Below, one piece after another: positions 34,763-43,755 of a DNA stretch of 64,000 bases. Made by a program: the position numbers and the translations under genes. The notes beneath the pieces were generated by a model. It was not told the origin of the DNA, did not search any database, and saw only the letters and a list, made by a program, of their open reading frames with translations. Within the stretch, counting starts at the first letter, position 1; each line of letters starts with the position of its first letter. The stretch is from Streptococcus sp. Marseille-Q0941 (GTDB taxonomy: Bacteria > Bacillota > Bacilli > Lactobacillales > Streptococcaceae). The stretch lies in the NCBI RefSeq assembly GCF_943736975.1, contig NZ_CALSFO010000005.1:1-64000 (forward strand), written 5' to 3'.

Positions 34763-34798
34763 AGGTAGAAACAATATTTTATAAAGGAGAAAAGACAC

Positions 34799-36055
34799 AT
34801 GCACATTTTTGATGAGCTAAAAGAGCGTGGTTTGATTTTTCAAACGACTGATGAAGAAGCTTTGCGTAAAGCCCTAGAAGAAGGTCAAGTTTCTTATTAT
34901 ACTGGCTACGATCCAACTGCTGACAGCCTTCACCTCGGTCACCTTGTCGCAATCTTGACAAGTCGTCGTTTGCAATTAGCAGGTCACAAACCTTATGCGC
35001 TCGTTGGCGGTGCTACAGGTCTCATTGGAGATCCGTCCTTCAAAGATGCTGAGCGTAGTCTCCAAACAAAAGACACAGTAGATGGCTGGGTCAAGTCTAT
35101 CCAAGGGCAACTTTCTCGTTTTCTTGACTTTGAAAATGGGGAAAATAAAGCTGTCATGGTCAACAACTACGACTGGTTTGGCAGCATCAGCTTCATTGAC
35201 TTCCTCCGTGATATCGGAAAATACTTCACTGTCAACTACATGATGAGCAAGGAGTCTGTGAAGAAACGGATTGAAACAGGGATTTCTTACACTGAGTTCG
35301 CTTACCAAATCATGCAAGGATATGACTTCTACGTCCTTAACCAAGAGCACAATGTTACCCTGCAAATTGGTGGATCTGACCAATGGGGAAACATGACAGC
35401 TGGTACGGAGTTGCTTCGTCGTAAAGCTGACAAGACTGGTCACGTAATTACTGTTCCACTGATTACAGACGCAACCGGTAAGAAATTTGGTAAATCAGAA
35501 GGAAACGCAGTTTGGCTCAATCCTGAAAAGACTTCTCCATACGAAATGTACCAATTCTGGATGAACGTCATGGACGCTGACGCTGTTCGCTTCTTGAAAA
35601 TCTTTACTTTCTTGTCATTAGACGAGATTGAAGACATCCGCAAACAATTCGAAGCAGCACCACACGAACGCTTGGCTCAAAAAGTCCTGGCTCGTGAAGT
35701 CGTGACTCTTGTTCACGGAGAAGAAGCCTACAAAGAAGCCCTTAACATCACTGAGCAACTCTTTGCTGGAAACATCAAAAACCTTTCTGTCAAAGAACTC
35801 AAACAAGGACTTCGTGGAGTACCAAACTACCAAGTACAAGCAGACGAAAACCACAATATCGTGGAACTCCTTGTATCTTCTGGCGTGGTCAATTCAAAAC
35901 GCCAAGCCCGTGAAGACGTTCAAAACGGAGCTATCTACGTCAACGGTGACCGTATCCAAGACCTTGACTATGTTTTGAGCGACGCAGACAAGCTCGAAAA
36001 CGAACTCACTGTTATCCGCCGCGGTAAGAAAAAATACTTTGTGTTGACTTACTAA
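34799..36055 (+). CDS. tyrS: Tyrosyl-tRNA synthetase
   Basis: 418 residues, class I. The HIGH motif is [10 protein letters not shown] (~44-53), the KMSKS loop [12 protein letters not shown] (~228-239), and the tyrosine pocket includes [12 protein letters not shown] and [10 protein letters not shown]-terminal S4 RNA-binding domain (~350-418) holds [23 protein letters not shown]. It charges tRNA-Tyr. AAGGAG precedes the start. Monocistronic, with terminator at 36081. Confidence 0.97.
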   Translation: MHIFDELKERGLIFQTTDEEALRKALEEGQVSYYTGYDPTADSLHLGHLVAILTSRRLQLAGHKPYALVGGATGLIGDPSFKDAERSLQTKDTVDGWVKSIQGQLSRFLDFENGENKAVMVNNYDWFGSISFIDFLRDIGKYFTVNYMMSKESVKKRIETGISYTEFAYQIMQGYDFYVLNQEHNVTLQIGGSDQWGNMTAGTELLRRKADKTGHVITVPLITDATGKKFGKSEGNAVWLNPEKTSPYEMYQFWMNVMDADAVRFLKIFTFLSLDEIEDIRKQFEAAPHERLAQKVLAREVVTLVHGEEAYKEALNITEQLFAGNIKNLSVKELKQGLRGVPNYQVQADENHNIVELLVSSGVVNSKRQAREDVQNGAIYVNGDRIQDLDYVLSDADKLENELTVIRRGKKKYFVLTY

Positions 36056-36080
36056 ACTGTTCAACATTTATCTATAAATA

Positions 36081-36113
36081 AAGGAGTTAACCTCAAGAAA
36101 GGTAACTCCTTTT
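36081..36113. terminator. Terminator after tyrS (bidirectional)
   Basis: AAGGAGTTAACC, 8-base loop, GGTAACTCCTTTT: an 11-bp stem with one bulge. It also lies just past the converging ATPase gene. Confidence 0.85.
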
Positions 36114-36131
36114 CGTTGTTGATAAGCACAT

Positions 36132-38195
36132 CTATCTAGCCTTAATAGACAAACTACGCAGGACTATGCGCAAGGTTGTTAGATTATGTAAGATAGAGAG
36201 ATTTGAAGGACTGAGCCAATTAAACAAGCCAAAGCCAATCAAACTACTATTTACGACAACGGTATCTTGAATATTCTTCTTGATAAGTGTTTGCAAAGAT
36301 GATGATAGCGAATCCAACTCTTGGAAGAAATCCAAGCGATTATCTAACAATAAGATATCGCTCATCTGCTTAGAAATGTCTGCACTCTCATTCATCACCA
36401 CACCGATATCTGATAGGGTTAGAGCCGCTGAGTCATTCAATCCATCTCCAACCATCAAAATAGTGTGACCTGCTTTCTGCAGTTTCTCTACTAACTCAAA
36501 CTTCCCATCAGGTTTCAAGTCTGTATAGACTTGATCAAAGGGCAAATCTTTGACTAATTCCTCTGTTCTAACCAGGGTATCCCCTGTTGCCAGAATCAAT
36601 TTTTTCCCTTGTGCCTTAAGTTTCTCCAAGGCTGCTTTTGCTTCTTTTCTCAAAGGAGTATGGATGCAGAACATTCCAATCAATTCGTTCTGATATGCTA
36701 AGAATAAGAGATTGTAGTGGCTCTTATACTCTTCAATTAAAGCATTTTGTTCCGAACTGATATGAATCTGCTCATCCTGCATCAAGACATAATTACCAAT
36801 AACAACTAGTTGGCCATCGATATGGGACTTAATTCCCTTGCTTGCAATATATTGGAGTTTCCCATGCATTTCCTCATGTTCAATTCCCTCTATCTCAGCT
36901 TGCTTGACAATGGCATTAGCGATAGGATGATAAATGTGTTCCTCAAGACAGGCACTGATTCTGAGAATATCTTCCTCACTATAGTCCCCAAAAGGTAACA
37001 CCTTTTCAACTATAGGATAACTAGTTGTGATTGTTCCTGTCTTATCAAACAAGAAAGTATCAACTTCCAGATATTTCTCCAGAACATCCCCATCCTTAAT
37101 CACCATTTCACGATTCAACCCCTCCTTGATAGCTGTTAAATAAGCTACAGGAGTAGAGATTTTCAAAGCACAGGAGAAATCGACCAATAGAAAAGAAATA
37201 GCCTTAGAAAAAGAACCTGTTAATAGGTAAGTCAGCCCAGCCCCCAAGAAATTATATTTGACGACCTTGTCCGCCATCTTGATGAAATAGCGTTGTTTCG
37301 TTTTCTTGTTTTCTTCAGATTTCTTCATTAACTCAATCAGTTGTAAAATCCGGCTGTTCATCTGATTATCGGTTACACGAATGCGCAACTCTCCAGTTTC
37401 TAATACTGTATTTGCACAAACCAAATCAGACTCTCTTTTTTCAACTGGAAAACTCTCTCCCGTCAAGGAACTTTCGTTGACCATACCTAAACCTGAAACT
37501 ACTTGTCCATCAAACAGAATTTCATTTCCTTGAGATAGGACCAAGACATCTCCTATTTGAACATCGGAACTCTTGATGCTAACGACCGTATCCCCCTGTA
37601 CTAGAAATACATCGCTCTCTTTTGCAAGAAGGCTTTGTTCTAAATCTGTTGCAGTTTTTTTCAAGGACCACTGATCTAAATGATTCCCCAAATCAAGCAT
37701 AAACATGATATTGCTAGCCGTCTTGGATTGGTTCATAAACAAGGACAATAAAATCGCCGAACAGTCCAGGACCTCCATCGTTAGTTCCTTACGCGCTAGT
37801 GTTTGATAAGCTTCTCTAATATAGCCAAAAGCCTGATAACAAGTCCATATATAGCGAATAGGATACGGCACAAAACTACGAAAAAGTATACGCTTAATCG
37901 CTGCACCCGAAACAATAGAATAAGCACTCTCTTCTCTACGAATGGGAAGAGTCATCAACTCAGAAACTTTCCCCTTATCAATCCTTTTTAAAAAGGCTTC
38001 TGCATTATCTAATACAGAAAAGCCTTCTTTTATGCGTAGAGTAAAGTGCTGTTGATCCATGTAAAACTGGATAGACTCAATCCCCTTTTCATCTCTCACC
38101 AAGGAACGAAGATAGTCTTGAATATCCAAGGTGAGTGAAAAAGAAGATGATAGTCGGATATGTTGGTATCCTCTATGTAGCACTTTAAAAGACAT
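36132..38195 (-). CDS. P1B-like metal P-type ATPase with non-canonical SCALK membrane motif
   Basis: 687 residues. The N-terminal ~80 residues look like a degenerate HMA_2-type fold without CxxC. LTGES is at ~244, the phosphorylation site DKTGT at ~384, the P1B-type HP dipeptide in EEHIYHPIANAIV and the hinge GDGLNDSAAL near 580. The transmembrane metal motif reads SCALKISTP (~341-349) instead of CPC, SPC or CPH. Only about six to eight helices are apparent. The transported metal cannot be predicted; Mn, Fe or Zn export is possible. It starts one base after a small membrane protein gene and is co-transcribed with it. Confidence 0.85.
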   Translation of the reverse strand: MSFKVLHRGYQHIRLSSSFSLTLDIQDYLRSLVRDEKGIESIQFYMDQQHFTLRIKEGFSVLDNAEAFLKRIDKGKVSELMTLPIRREESAYSIVSGAAIKRILFRSFVPYPIRYIWTCYQAFGYIREAYQTLARKELTMEVLDCSAILLSLFMNQSKTASNIMFMLDLGNHLDQWSLKKTATDLEQSLLAKESDVFLVQGDTVVSIKSSDVQIGDVLVLSQGNEILFDGQVVSGLGMVNESSLTGESFPVEKRESDLVCANTVLETGELRIRVTDNQMNSRILQLIELMKKSEENKKTKQRYFIKMADKVVKYNFLGAGLTYLLTGSFSKAISFLLVDFSCALKISTPVAYLTAIKEGLNREMVIKDGDVLEKYLEVDTFLFDKTGTITTSYPIVEKVLPFGDYSEEDILRISACLEEHIYHPIANAIVKQAEIEGIEHEEMHGKLQYIASKGIKSHIDGQLVVIGNYVLMQDEQIHISSEQNALIEEYKSHYNLLFLAYQNELIGMFCIHTPLRKEAKAALEKLKAQGKKLILATGDTLVRTEELVKDLPFDQVYTDLKPDGKFELVEKLQKAGHTILMVGDGLNDSAALTLSDIGVVMNESADISKQMSDILLLDNRLDFFQELDSLSSSLQTLIKKNIQDTVVVNSSLIGFGLFNWLSPSNLSILHNLTTLRIVLRSLSIKAR

Positions 38196-38196
38196 A

Positions 38197-38475
38197 TTAT
38201 TCCCCTATAAGGCTATCTAATTGCTCTTCTTTTTTCTCTTGCTCGTACAAATATTTGGCATCTTGCAAGACATCATCTCCATGTTGCTTCACAACAGAAA
38301 CAGATGCATCTAGCTCGTCTTTTAACTTATAAGCCTTAGCCAAAGCTTTAGAATAACCTTTTTTAGCTTCCTTACTTGCCAAAATTTTCAAACCAAGGGT
38401 ACCAAATGCGACACCACCCAAAAAGAGTGATGATTTTTTCGCAACTTTTGCGACGCTTAATACTTCTTTTAACAT
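38197..38475 (-). CDS. Small single-pass membrane protein (DUF6110-like), partner of the ATPase
   Basis: 92 residues. A hydrophobic N-terminal segment (SSLFLGGVAFGTLGLKIL, ~16-33) is followed by a long charged amphipathic helix (KEAKKGYSKALAKAYKLKDE) and an acidic tail (EQEKKEEQLDSLIGE). The start at 38475 has AAGGAGG; the upstream in-frame TTG overlaps the -10. It sits one base upstream of the ATPase gene. Mycobacterial P-type ATPases CtpC/G/V are paired with small membrane metallochaperone-scaffolds (PacL); the organisation is similar, the sequence is not claimed to be. Confidence 0.8.
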   Translation of the reverse strand: MLKEVLSVAKVAKKSSLFLGGVAFGTLGLKILASKEAKKGYSKALAKAYKLKDELDASVSVVKQHGDDVLQDAKYLYEQEKKEEQLDSLIGE

Positions 38476-38496
38476 AGTCGTTTCCTCCTTATCATT

Positions 38497-38525
38497 ATTA
38501 TATAGCAATTTAGATATAAAAGCAA
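38497..38525 (-). promoter_or_regulatory. Promoter of the small protein-ATPase operon
   Basis: Minus strand: TTGCTT (38520-38525), 17 bp, TATAAT (38497-38502). Confidence 0.75.
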
Positions 38526-38591
38526 TTCCATTCTATGGATTAAAGAATTGGATTTATTTCTATTGAATCTCATATCTACATACTCCTATAC

Positions 38592-38620
38592 TTGCTTTCG
38601 CTTGCCTCTTTTGCTAGACT
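38592..38620 (+). promoter_or_regulatory. Promoter of rlmA, leaderless geometry
   Basis: TTGCTT (38592-38597), 17 bp, TAGACT (38615-38620) with extended TGC. Six bases (TAAACT) separate it from ATG and no Shine-Dalgarno is present. Confidence 0.7.
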
Positions 38621-38626
38621 TAAACT

Positions 38627-39475
38627 ATGAATACAAACCTCAAACCCAAACTTCAGCGTTTTGCTTCTGCGACTGCCTTTGTCTGCCCTATCTGCCAAGA
38701 AAACCTGGCCTTGGTAGAGTCTAGCCTCAAGTGCAGCAACCGCCATTCTTTTGATCTGGCAAAATTCGGCTATGTCAATCTGGCACCGCAAATCAAGCAA
38801 TCCACCAACTACGACAAGGAAAATTTTCAAAACCGTCAGCAAATCCTAGAAGCTGGGTTTTATCAGAATATCTTAAAAGGCATCTCGGACATACTAGCGA
38901 CTAAACCATCCGCAAAAACAGTCTTGGATATTGGTTGTGGCGAAGGCTTCTACTCTCGTAAACTCCAAGAAAGTCACTCTGATAAAACCTTCTATGCCTT
39001 TGACATTTCAAAGGACTCTGTCCAAATCGCTGCCAAGAGCGACGCCAACTGGGCAGTCAATTGGTTTGTCGGCGACCTGGCTCGACTTCCTATAAAAGAC
39101 GCCAGCATGGGTATCCTGCTTGATATCTTCTCGCCTGCCCATTATGGAGAATTTCGCCGCGTTTTATCCAAAAATGGCATCTTGATCAAGGTCATCCCAA
39201 CTGAAAATCACCTCAAGGAAATCCGTCAAAAGATTCAAGACCAACTGACAAAGAAGGACTATTCCAACCAAGATATCAAGGATCATTTCCAGGAACACTT
39301 CATCATCCAATCTCGTCAAATAGCCTCCCTGACCAAACCCATCTCAGCGGAGCAACGCCAAGCCCTGCTCAGCATGACGCCTCTTCTCTTTCACGTCGAT
39401 CAAAGTAAGATTGACTGGAGCCAACTGACAGAGGTTACCATCGAAGCAGAGATTCTAGTTGGGAAAGTACGGTAA
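38627..39475 (+). CDS. rlmA: 23S rRNA (guanine-N1)-methyltransferase RlmA(II)
   Basis: 282 residues. The N-terminal zinc finger FVCPICQENL...CSNRHSFDLAKFGYVNL (~19-52) is followed by a SAM-binding Rossmann fold with VLDIGCGEGFYSRKL (~103-117), FDISKDSV and LLDIFSPAHYGEFRRVL. This is the RlmA family; Gram-positive members methylate G748 (RlmAII, which affects tylosin/telithromycin interaction). The start has no Shine-Dalgarno and lies six bases after a -10, so leaderless translation is predicted. Monocistronic. Confidence 0.92.
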   Translation: MNTNLKPKLQRFASATAFVCPICQENLALVESSLKCSNRHSFDLAKFGYVNLAPQIKQSTNYDKENFQNRQQILEAGFYQNILKGISDILATKPSAKTVLDIGCGEGFYSRKLQESHSDKTFYAFDISKDSVQIAAKSDANWAVNWFVGDLARLPIKDASMGILLDIFSPAHYGEFRRVLSKNGILIKVIPTENHLKEIRQKIQDQLTKKDYSNQDIKDHFQEHFIIQSRQIASLTKPISAEQRQALLSMTPLLFHVDQSKIDWSQLTEVTIEAEILVGKVR

Positions 39476-39490
39476 ATTAGTTTAAATATG

Positions 39491-39522
39491 AAAAAACGCA
39501 CCTTTTTAAGATGCGTTGTTTT
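39491..39522. terminator. Bidirectional terminator (rlmA / malP)
   Basis: AACGCA, ~11-base inner region with further A-T pairing, TGCGTT, flanked by A- and T-runs. It ends both converging units. Confidence 0.75.
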
Positions 39523-39542
39523 ATAGTCTTGTGCAAAGAATC

Positions 39543-41801
39543 TTAGTTCAAGTGCCAGATATCTTCGTTATACTGAGCGATTGTACGGTCAGATGAGAAG
39601 AATCCTGCTTTAGAAATGTTAACGATGACTTTATCCAACCATGCGTCACGGTCTTCGTAGTCAGCAAGCATTTGCTCTTTCACCTTGATGTAGTCTTCCA
39701 AGTCAAGAAGAGTCATGAACCAGTCTTTGTTGATCAACTCGTTGTAAAGACGTTCCAAGCGTTCTTTCTTACCTACTGCAAGAACAGCGTCGCTCACGAT
39801 GAAGTCAACCAATGGCTTGATAGCTTCACGTGCATAGAATTCGCTTGATTTGTAAGCTTCTTTTGCGTAAAGGTCGATAACAGTTTCAGAATCTTCACCG
39901 AAGATGTAGATGTTTTCGTCGCCAACCAACTCAGCGATTTCCACGTTAGCACCGTCCATAGTACCAAGAGTCAAAGCTCCGTTCAACATGAATTTCATGT
40001 TACCAGTACCTGAAGCTTCTTTAGAAGCAAGTGAGATTTGTTCTGAGATGTCACATGCTGGGATGAGGAAGCTTGCTGCAGTAACGTTGTAGTTTTCAAC
40101 CATTACGACTTGCAAGTGTGGAGCTACTGCTGGGTCGTTCGCAATCACTTCTGACAAGCAAAGGATCAAGTGGATGATGTCTTGGGCGATTGTGTAGGCA
40201 GGAGCTGCTTTACCACCAAAGAATACTGTGATTGGACGAGCAGGGATATTACCAGCCTTGATGTCCAAGTATTTGTGAATCACATACAATGCGTTCATTT
40301 GTTGGCGTTTGTACTCGTGAAGACGTTTGATTTGGATATCAAAGATAGAGTTTGTATTGATTTCCACACCTTGGTGTTCTTTCAAGTGACGAGCCAATTT
40401 ACGTTTGTTGTGAGCTTTGATGCTTTCCAATTTTTCTTTGACAGCAGCCTTGTCTTCATATGAGAGAAGGTCTTCCAACTTAGAAGCATCGTGGTGCCAA
40501 TCGCGTCCAAGAATCTCATCCAAGTAGTGAGACAAGCTTGGGTTGGCATGCATGAGCCAACGGCGGAATGTGATACCGTTTGTTTTGTTGTTGAATTTTT
40601 CTGGGTAGATCTCGTAGAAAGCTTTCAACTCAGAGTTCTTCAAGATTTCAGTGTGGAGTGCTGCTACCCCGTTAACACTGTATCCATAGTGAATATCCAT
40701 GTGAGCCATGTGAACACGTCCGCTCTCATCGATAATTTGAACAGCTGGGTCTTTGTATTCTGCTTTAACACGGCGATCCAATTCTTTGATGATTGGTACC
40801 AAGTGAGGAACCACTTCTTCCAAGAATTCAAGAGGCCATTTTTCAAGGGCTTCCGCAAGGATTGTGTGGTTGGTATAAGCAGTCATGCTACGAACGATAG
40901 AGATTGCTTCATCAAGTTCGATACCACGTTCAGTCAAAAGACGAATCAATTCAGGAATCACCATTGATGGGTGAGTATCATTGATTTGTACAACTGCGTA
41001 GTCAGCAAGGTCGTGCAAGTTGCTTCCTTTTTCGATCGCTTCGTCGATGATCAATTGCGCACCGTTTGAAACCATGAAGTATTGTTGGAAGATACGGAGC
41101 AATTCACCTTGACGGTCACTATCATCTGGGTAAAGGAAAAGAGTCAAGTTGCGAGCGATGTCTGTCTTGTCAAAGTTGATACCATCTTTGATGATTGAAG
41201 AGTCAACTGAGTCCAAATCAAACAAACGCAAGCGGTTTTTAGTCGCTGTTTTGTAACCAGGTACATCGATATCGTAAAGGGTAGATGTCAATGTAAAGTG
41301 TGCAAATGGCACTTGGTAGCTACGGCTTGAACGAACCAACCAGTTTTGGTCAGTCAACCAAGCGTTAGGAATGGTTTCTTGTTGGTTGTTTTTAAGAACT
41401 TGTTGAAAAAGACCGAAGTGGTAGTTCAAACCAACCCCATCACCGTTCAAACCAAGTGTAGCGATTGAGTCGATAAAGCAAGCTGCTAAACGTCCCAAAC
41501 CACCATTACCAAGTGATGGTTCCAATTCTACTTCTTCGATTTCGATCAACTCTTTACCTGCATCAGCAAGTTCTTTCTTAACTTCGTCATAAAGACCAAG
41601 GTTAATCAAGTTGTTAGACAAGAGTTTACCAATCAAGAACTCAGCTGAGATGTAGTAAACTTTCTTCTTACCAGTGTTGACTGGTTTTTGGCTACTTGCA
41701 AGCTTGCTGTAGTTAAGAAGAGCAAGGTAAAGCTCTTCGTTACTACATTCTGCGATCGATTTATTGTAACGATTTTGTACAAATTCTTTTAATGGTAACA
41801 T
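39543..41801 (-). CDS. malP: Maltodextrin/glycogen phosphorylase
   Basis: 752 residues of glycosyltransferase family 35. The PLP lysine lies in [22 protein letters not shown] (~605). [15 protein letters not shown] (~97) and [15 protein letters not shown] are family blocks. It phosphorolyses maltodextrins to glucose-1-phosphate in the cytosol. It is second in the malQ-malP operon, 22 bp after malQ with AGGAG. Expression should be repressed by MalR through the divergent control region. Glucose control is likely. Confidence 0.96.
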   Translation of the reverse strand: MLPLKEFVQNRYNKSIAECSNEELYLALLNYSKLASSQKPVNTGKKKVYYISAEFLIGKLLSNNLINLGLYDEVKKELADAGKELIEIEEVELEPSLGNGGLGRLAACFIDSIATLGLNGDGVGLNYHFGLFQQVLKNNQQETIPNAWLTDQNWLVRSSRSYQVPFAHFTLTSTLYDIDVPGYKTATKNRLRLFDLDSVDSSIIKDGINFDKTDIARNLTLFLYPDDSDRQGELLRIFQQYFMVSNGAQLIIDEAIEKGSNLHDLADYAVVQINDTHPSMVIPELIRLLTERGIELDEAISIVRSMTAYTNHTILAEALEKWPLEFLEEVVPHLVPIIKELDRRVKAEYKDPAVQIIDESGRVHMAHMDIHYGYSVNGVAALHTEILKNSELKAFYEIYPEKFNNKTNGITFRRWLMHANPSLSHYLDEILGRDWHHDASKLEDLLSYEDKAAVKEKLESIKAHNKRKLARHLKEHQGVEINTNSIFDIQIKRLHEYKRQQMNALYVIHKYLDIKAGNIPARPITVFFGGKAAPAYTIAQDIIHLILCLSEVIANDPAVAPHLQVVMVENYNVTAASFLIPACDISEQISLASKEASGTGNMKFMLNGALTLGTMDGANVEIAELVGDENIYIFGEDSETVIDLYAKEAYKSSEFYAREAIKPLVDFIVSDAVLAVGKKERLERLYNELINKDWFMTLLDLEDYIKVKEQMLADYEDRDAWLDKVIVNISKAGFFSSDRTIAQYNEDIWHLN

Positions 41802-41823
41802 TTTTGTGTCTCCTGATAATGTC

Positions 41824-43341
41824 TTATTTCTTTAATTCTACCAAATTTTCATTAATTCTGCGATAAATTGTAGTCAAGTCAAGCAAAGTTTCTTCGACAG
41901 CAGGAGTCAGTTGATCTGCTGTCATACGCCATGACCAGTTTCCGCCAAGAGTAGATGGGAAGTTCATACGAGCTGAACCATCCAATTCAAGTAAGTCTTG
42001 CATAGTTGCAATAGCCATGAAGCTAACGGATGAAAATACTGTGCGAAGCATTGCGTGCGGTACTGTTTCATACTCTTTACGGTTCGTGTAACGAGCCATG
42101 TACTCACGAGTCGGATCATCAATCTCATCACGGTACCAACCTAGAACAGTGTTATTATCGTGTGTTCCTGTATACATGACAGAGTTATTTGGCGCCAAGT
42201 GAGGGCTATCGATACTTTCATCGTCAGGATTGAAGGCAAATTGAAGAATCTTCATCCCTGGGAATCCAGTACGCTCACGAAGTTCAATAACTTCGTCAGT
42301 CATAAATCCAAGGTCTTCTGCGATGATGTTCAAGTCACCAAGTTCTTCTTTAACCGCTGCAAAGAGTTTGTAGTCAGGTCCTTTTACCCATTTACCAGGT
42401 GCTGCTGTTTCAGAACCAGCAGGAATTTCCCAGTAAGACTCAAATCCGCGGAAGTGGTCAATACGAACGATATCGTAGATTTTGAAGCTTTCACGCAAGC
42501 GTTCAATCCACCATTTGTAACCATCTTTGTCCATCGCTTCCCAGTCATAGATTGGATTCCCCCAAAGTTGACCGTCTGCAGAGAACTCATCTGGAGGGCA
42601 TCCTGCAATATGAGTCGCTTTCCCGTTTTCATCTGTTTTAAAGAGATGTGGATTTGCCCACATATCGCTTGAGTCCTCAGCTACGTAGATAGGCATATCT
42701 CCGACGATTTCAATGTGGTTTTCGTTAGCATATGCTTTCAATTTCAACCATTGTTGGAAGAAAAGGTATTGCGTTACGCGGTGGTAAACAAGTTTGTCTG
42801 CCAATTGTTCACGGTAGCTTTCAAGAGTTGAGGCTTTACGAGCACGTGCATCTGCATCTGGCCATTCTGTCCAAGCAAGATTGTCAAAATGCTCTTTGAT
42901 AGCCATATACTCTGCAAAGAGTTCAAGCCATGATTGGTTTTCCTGAGCAAATTTTTCAAAATCTTTGACATCTCCAACTTCAAGGAAACGTTTGACAGCT
43001 TTCTCTAAAAGTGGACGACGTGCATAATAGATTTTAGCGTAGTCAACTTCAGTTGGGTTGTTGCCGAAATCCACACCTTCAAGATCACTTGCTTCCAAGA
43101 GACCTTGCTCAACCAAGATACCAAGATCGATAAAGTGAGTATTCCCTGCAAAGGCTGAGAAAGATTGGTAAGGAGAATCTCCGTAGCTGGTTGTTCCTAA
43201 AGGAAGGATTTGCCAGTAGCGTTGCTTAGTACGAACCAAAAAGTCAACGAAATCATAGGCGCTTTGACCGAATGATCCGATTCCGTAAGCTCCTGGAAGT
43301 GATGAGATGTGCATCAACACACCGCTTTGACGTTTTTTCAT
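41824..43341 (-). CDS. malQ: 4-alpha-glucanotransferase (amylomaltase)
   Basis: 505 residues, GH77. [20 protein letters not shown] (~40-59), the nucleophile Asp in [14 protein letters not shown] (~293-306), the acid/base Glu in IIAEDLG (~340) and [17 protein letters not shown] (~391-407) are all present. It rearranges short maltodextrins into chains for MalP. Called malM in pneumococcus. First gene of the malQP operon, divergent from malX. The leader contains the MalR-type operator. Confidence 0.96.
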   Translation of the reverse strand: MKKRQSGVLMHISSLPGAYGIGSFGQSAYDFVDFLVRTKQRYWQILPLGTTSYGDSPYQSFSAFAGNTHFIDLGILVEQGLLEASDLEGVDFGNNPTEVDYAKIYYARRPLLEKAVKRFLEVGDVKDFEKFAQENQSWLELFAEYMAIKEHFDNLAWTEWPDADARARKASTLESYREQLADKLVYHRVTQYLFFQQWLKLKAYANENHIEIVGDMPIYVAEDSSDMWANPHLFKTDENGKATHIAGCPPDEFSADGQLWGNPIYDWEAMDKDGYKWWIERLRESFKIYDIVRIDHFRGFESYWEIPAGSETAAPGKWVKGPDYKLFAAVKEELGDLNIIAEDLGFMTDEVIELRERTGFPGMKILQFAFNPDDESIDSPHLAPNNSVMYTGTHDNNTVLGWYRDEIDDPTREYMARYTNRKEYETVPHAMLRTVFSSVSFMAIATMQDLLELDGSARMNFPSTLGGNWSWRMTADQLTPAVEETLLDLTTIYRRINENLVELKK

Positions 43342-43384
43342 AATAGCACCTCAAGTGTTTTTATTGTTAATTACTTCAATTTAT

Positions 43385-43400
43385 GCGCAAACGTTTGCGC
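43385..43400. promoter_or_regulatory. Operator palindrome at the malQ start site (MalR/cre-like)
   Basis: GCGCAAACGTTTGCGC is a perfect 16-bp palindrome of the LacI/GalR type, centred on ACGT. It lies just downstream of the malQ -10, at the start point. Confidence 0.8.
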
Positions 43401-43407
43401 TACTTTA

Positions 43408-43436
43408 AGTATAACCCATTTCCAAAAGAAATGCAA
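43408..43436 (-). promoter_or_regulatory. Promoter of malQ-malP
   Basis: Minus strand: TTGCAT (43431-43436), 17 bp, TATACT (43408-43413). A second operator overlaps the -35. Confidence 0.8.
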
Positions 43437-43445
43437 GCGTTTGTA
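43432..43445. promoter_or_regulatory. Operator/cre overlapping the malQ -35
   Basis: TGCAAGCGTTTGTA, a near-palindrome matching a catabolite-responsive element at most positions. It could be bound by MalR or CcpA. Confidence 0.6.
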
Positions 43446-43528
43446 AAAAAGTTTTTATTTTATTTAGATTATTAAAAACAAAATTTACTATATCCTCTTC
43501 TATAACTTTTATAATTTTTTCGGAAAAA

Positions 43529-43546
43529 TTGCGCAATCGTTTCCAT
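43529..43546. promoter_or_regulatory. Additional LacI-type half-palindrome in the mal control region
   Basis: TTGCGCAATCGTTTCCAT resembles a degenerate cre on the complementary strand. It is midway between the two promoters and may support looping or CcpA binding. Confidence 0.45.
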
Positions 43547-43658
43547 TTGTCTATTTTCCGAACGTTTTTCTTGATTTTTTACTTTTTCTTCCTATTATAG
43601 CGACATTTCACGCTTCTTCTTAATTTTAAACTTTTTAAAAATTTTTCAAAAAATCTCT

Positions 43659-43687
43659 TGCAACCGTTTTCTGTTTGTGCTATACTA
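43659..43687 (+). promoter_or_regulatory. Promoter of malX
   Basis: TTGCAA (43659-43664), 16-17 bp, TATACT. The -35 lies in TTGCAACCGTTTTC, an operator-like sequence, mirroring the malQ side. Confidence 0.75.
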
Positions 43688-43696
43688 TGGTCATAA

Positions 43697-43716
43697 GGGA
43701 AAACGTTTGCGTTTCC
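43697..43716. promoter_or_regulatory. Operator at the malX start site
   Basis: GGAAAACGTTTGCGTTTCC is a near-palindrome about ten bases after the -10, the same position as the malQ-side palindrome. Confidence 0.75.
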
Positions 43717-43755
43717 TCGAAATTAAAATTTGTTATTCTTTAGGAGGAATACACT

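Noticed and set aside
34661..34798. T-box riboswitch before tyrS
   Set aside because: The promoter -10 is 36 bases from the start; there is no room for a T-box and no T-box motif.
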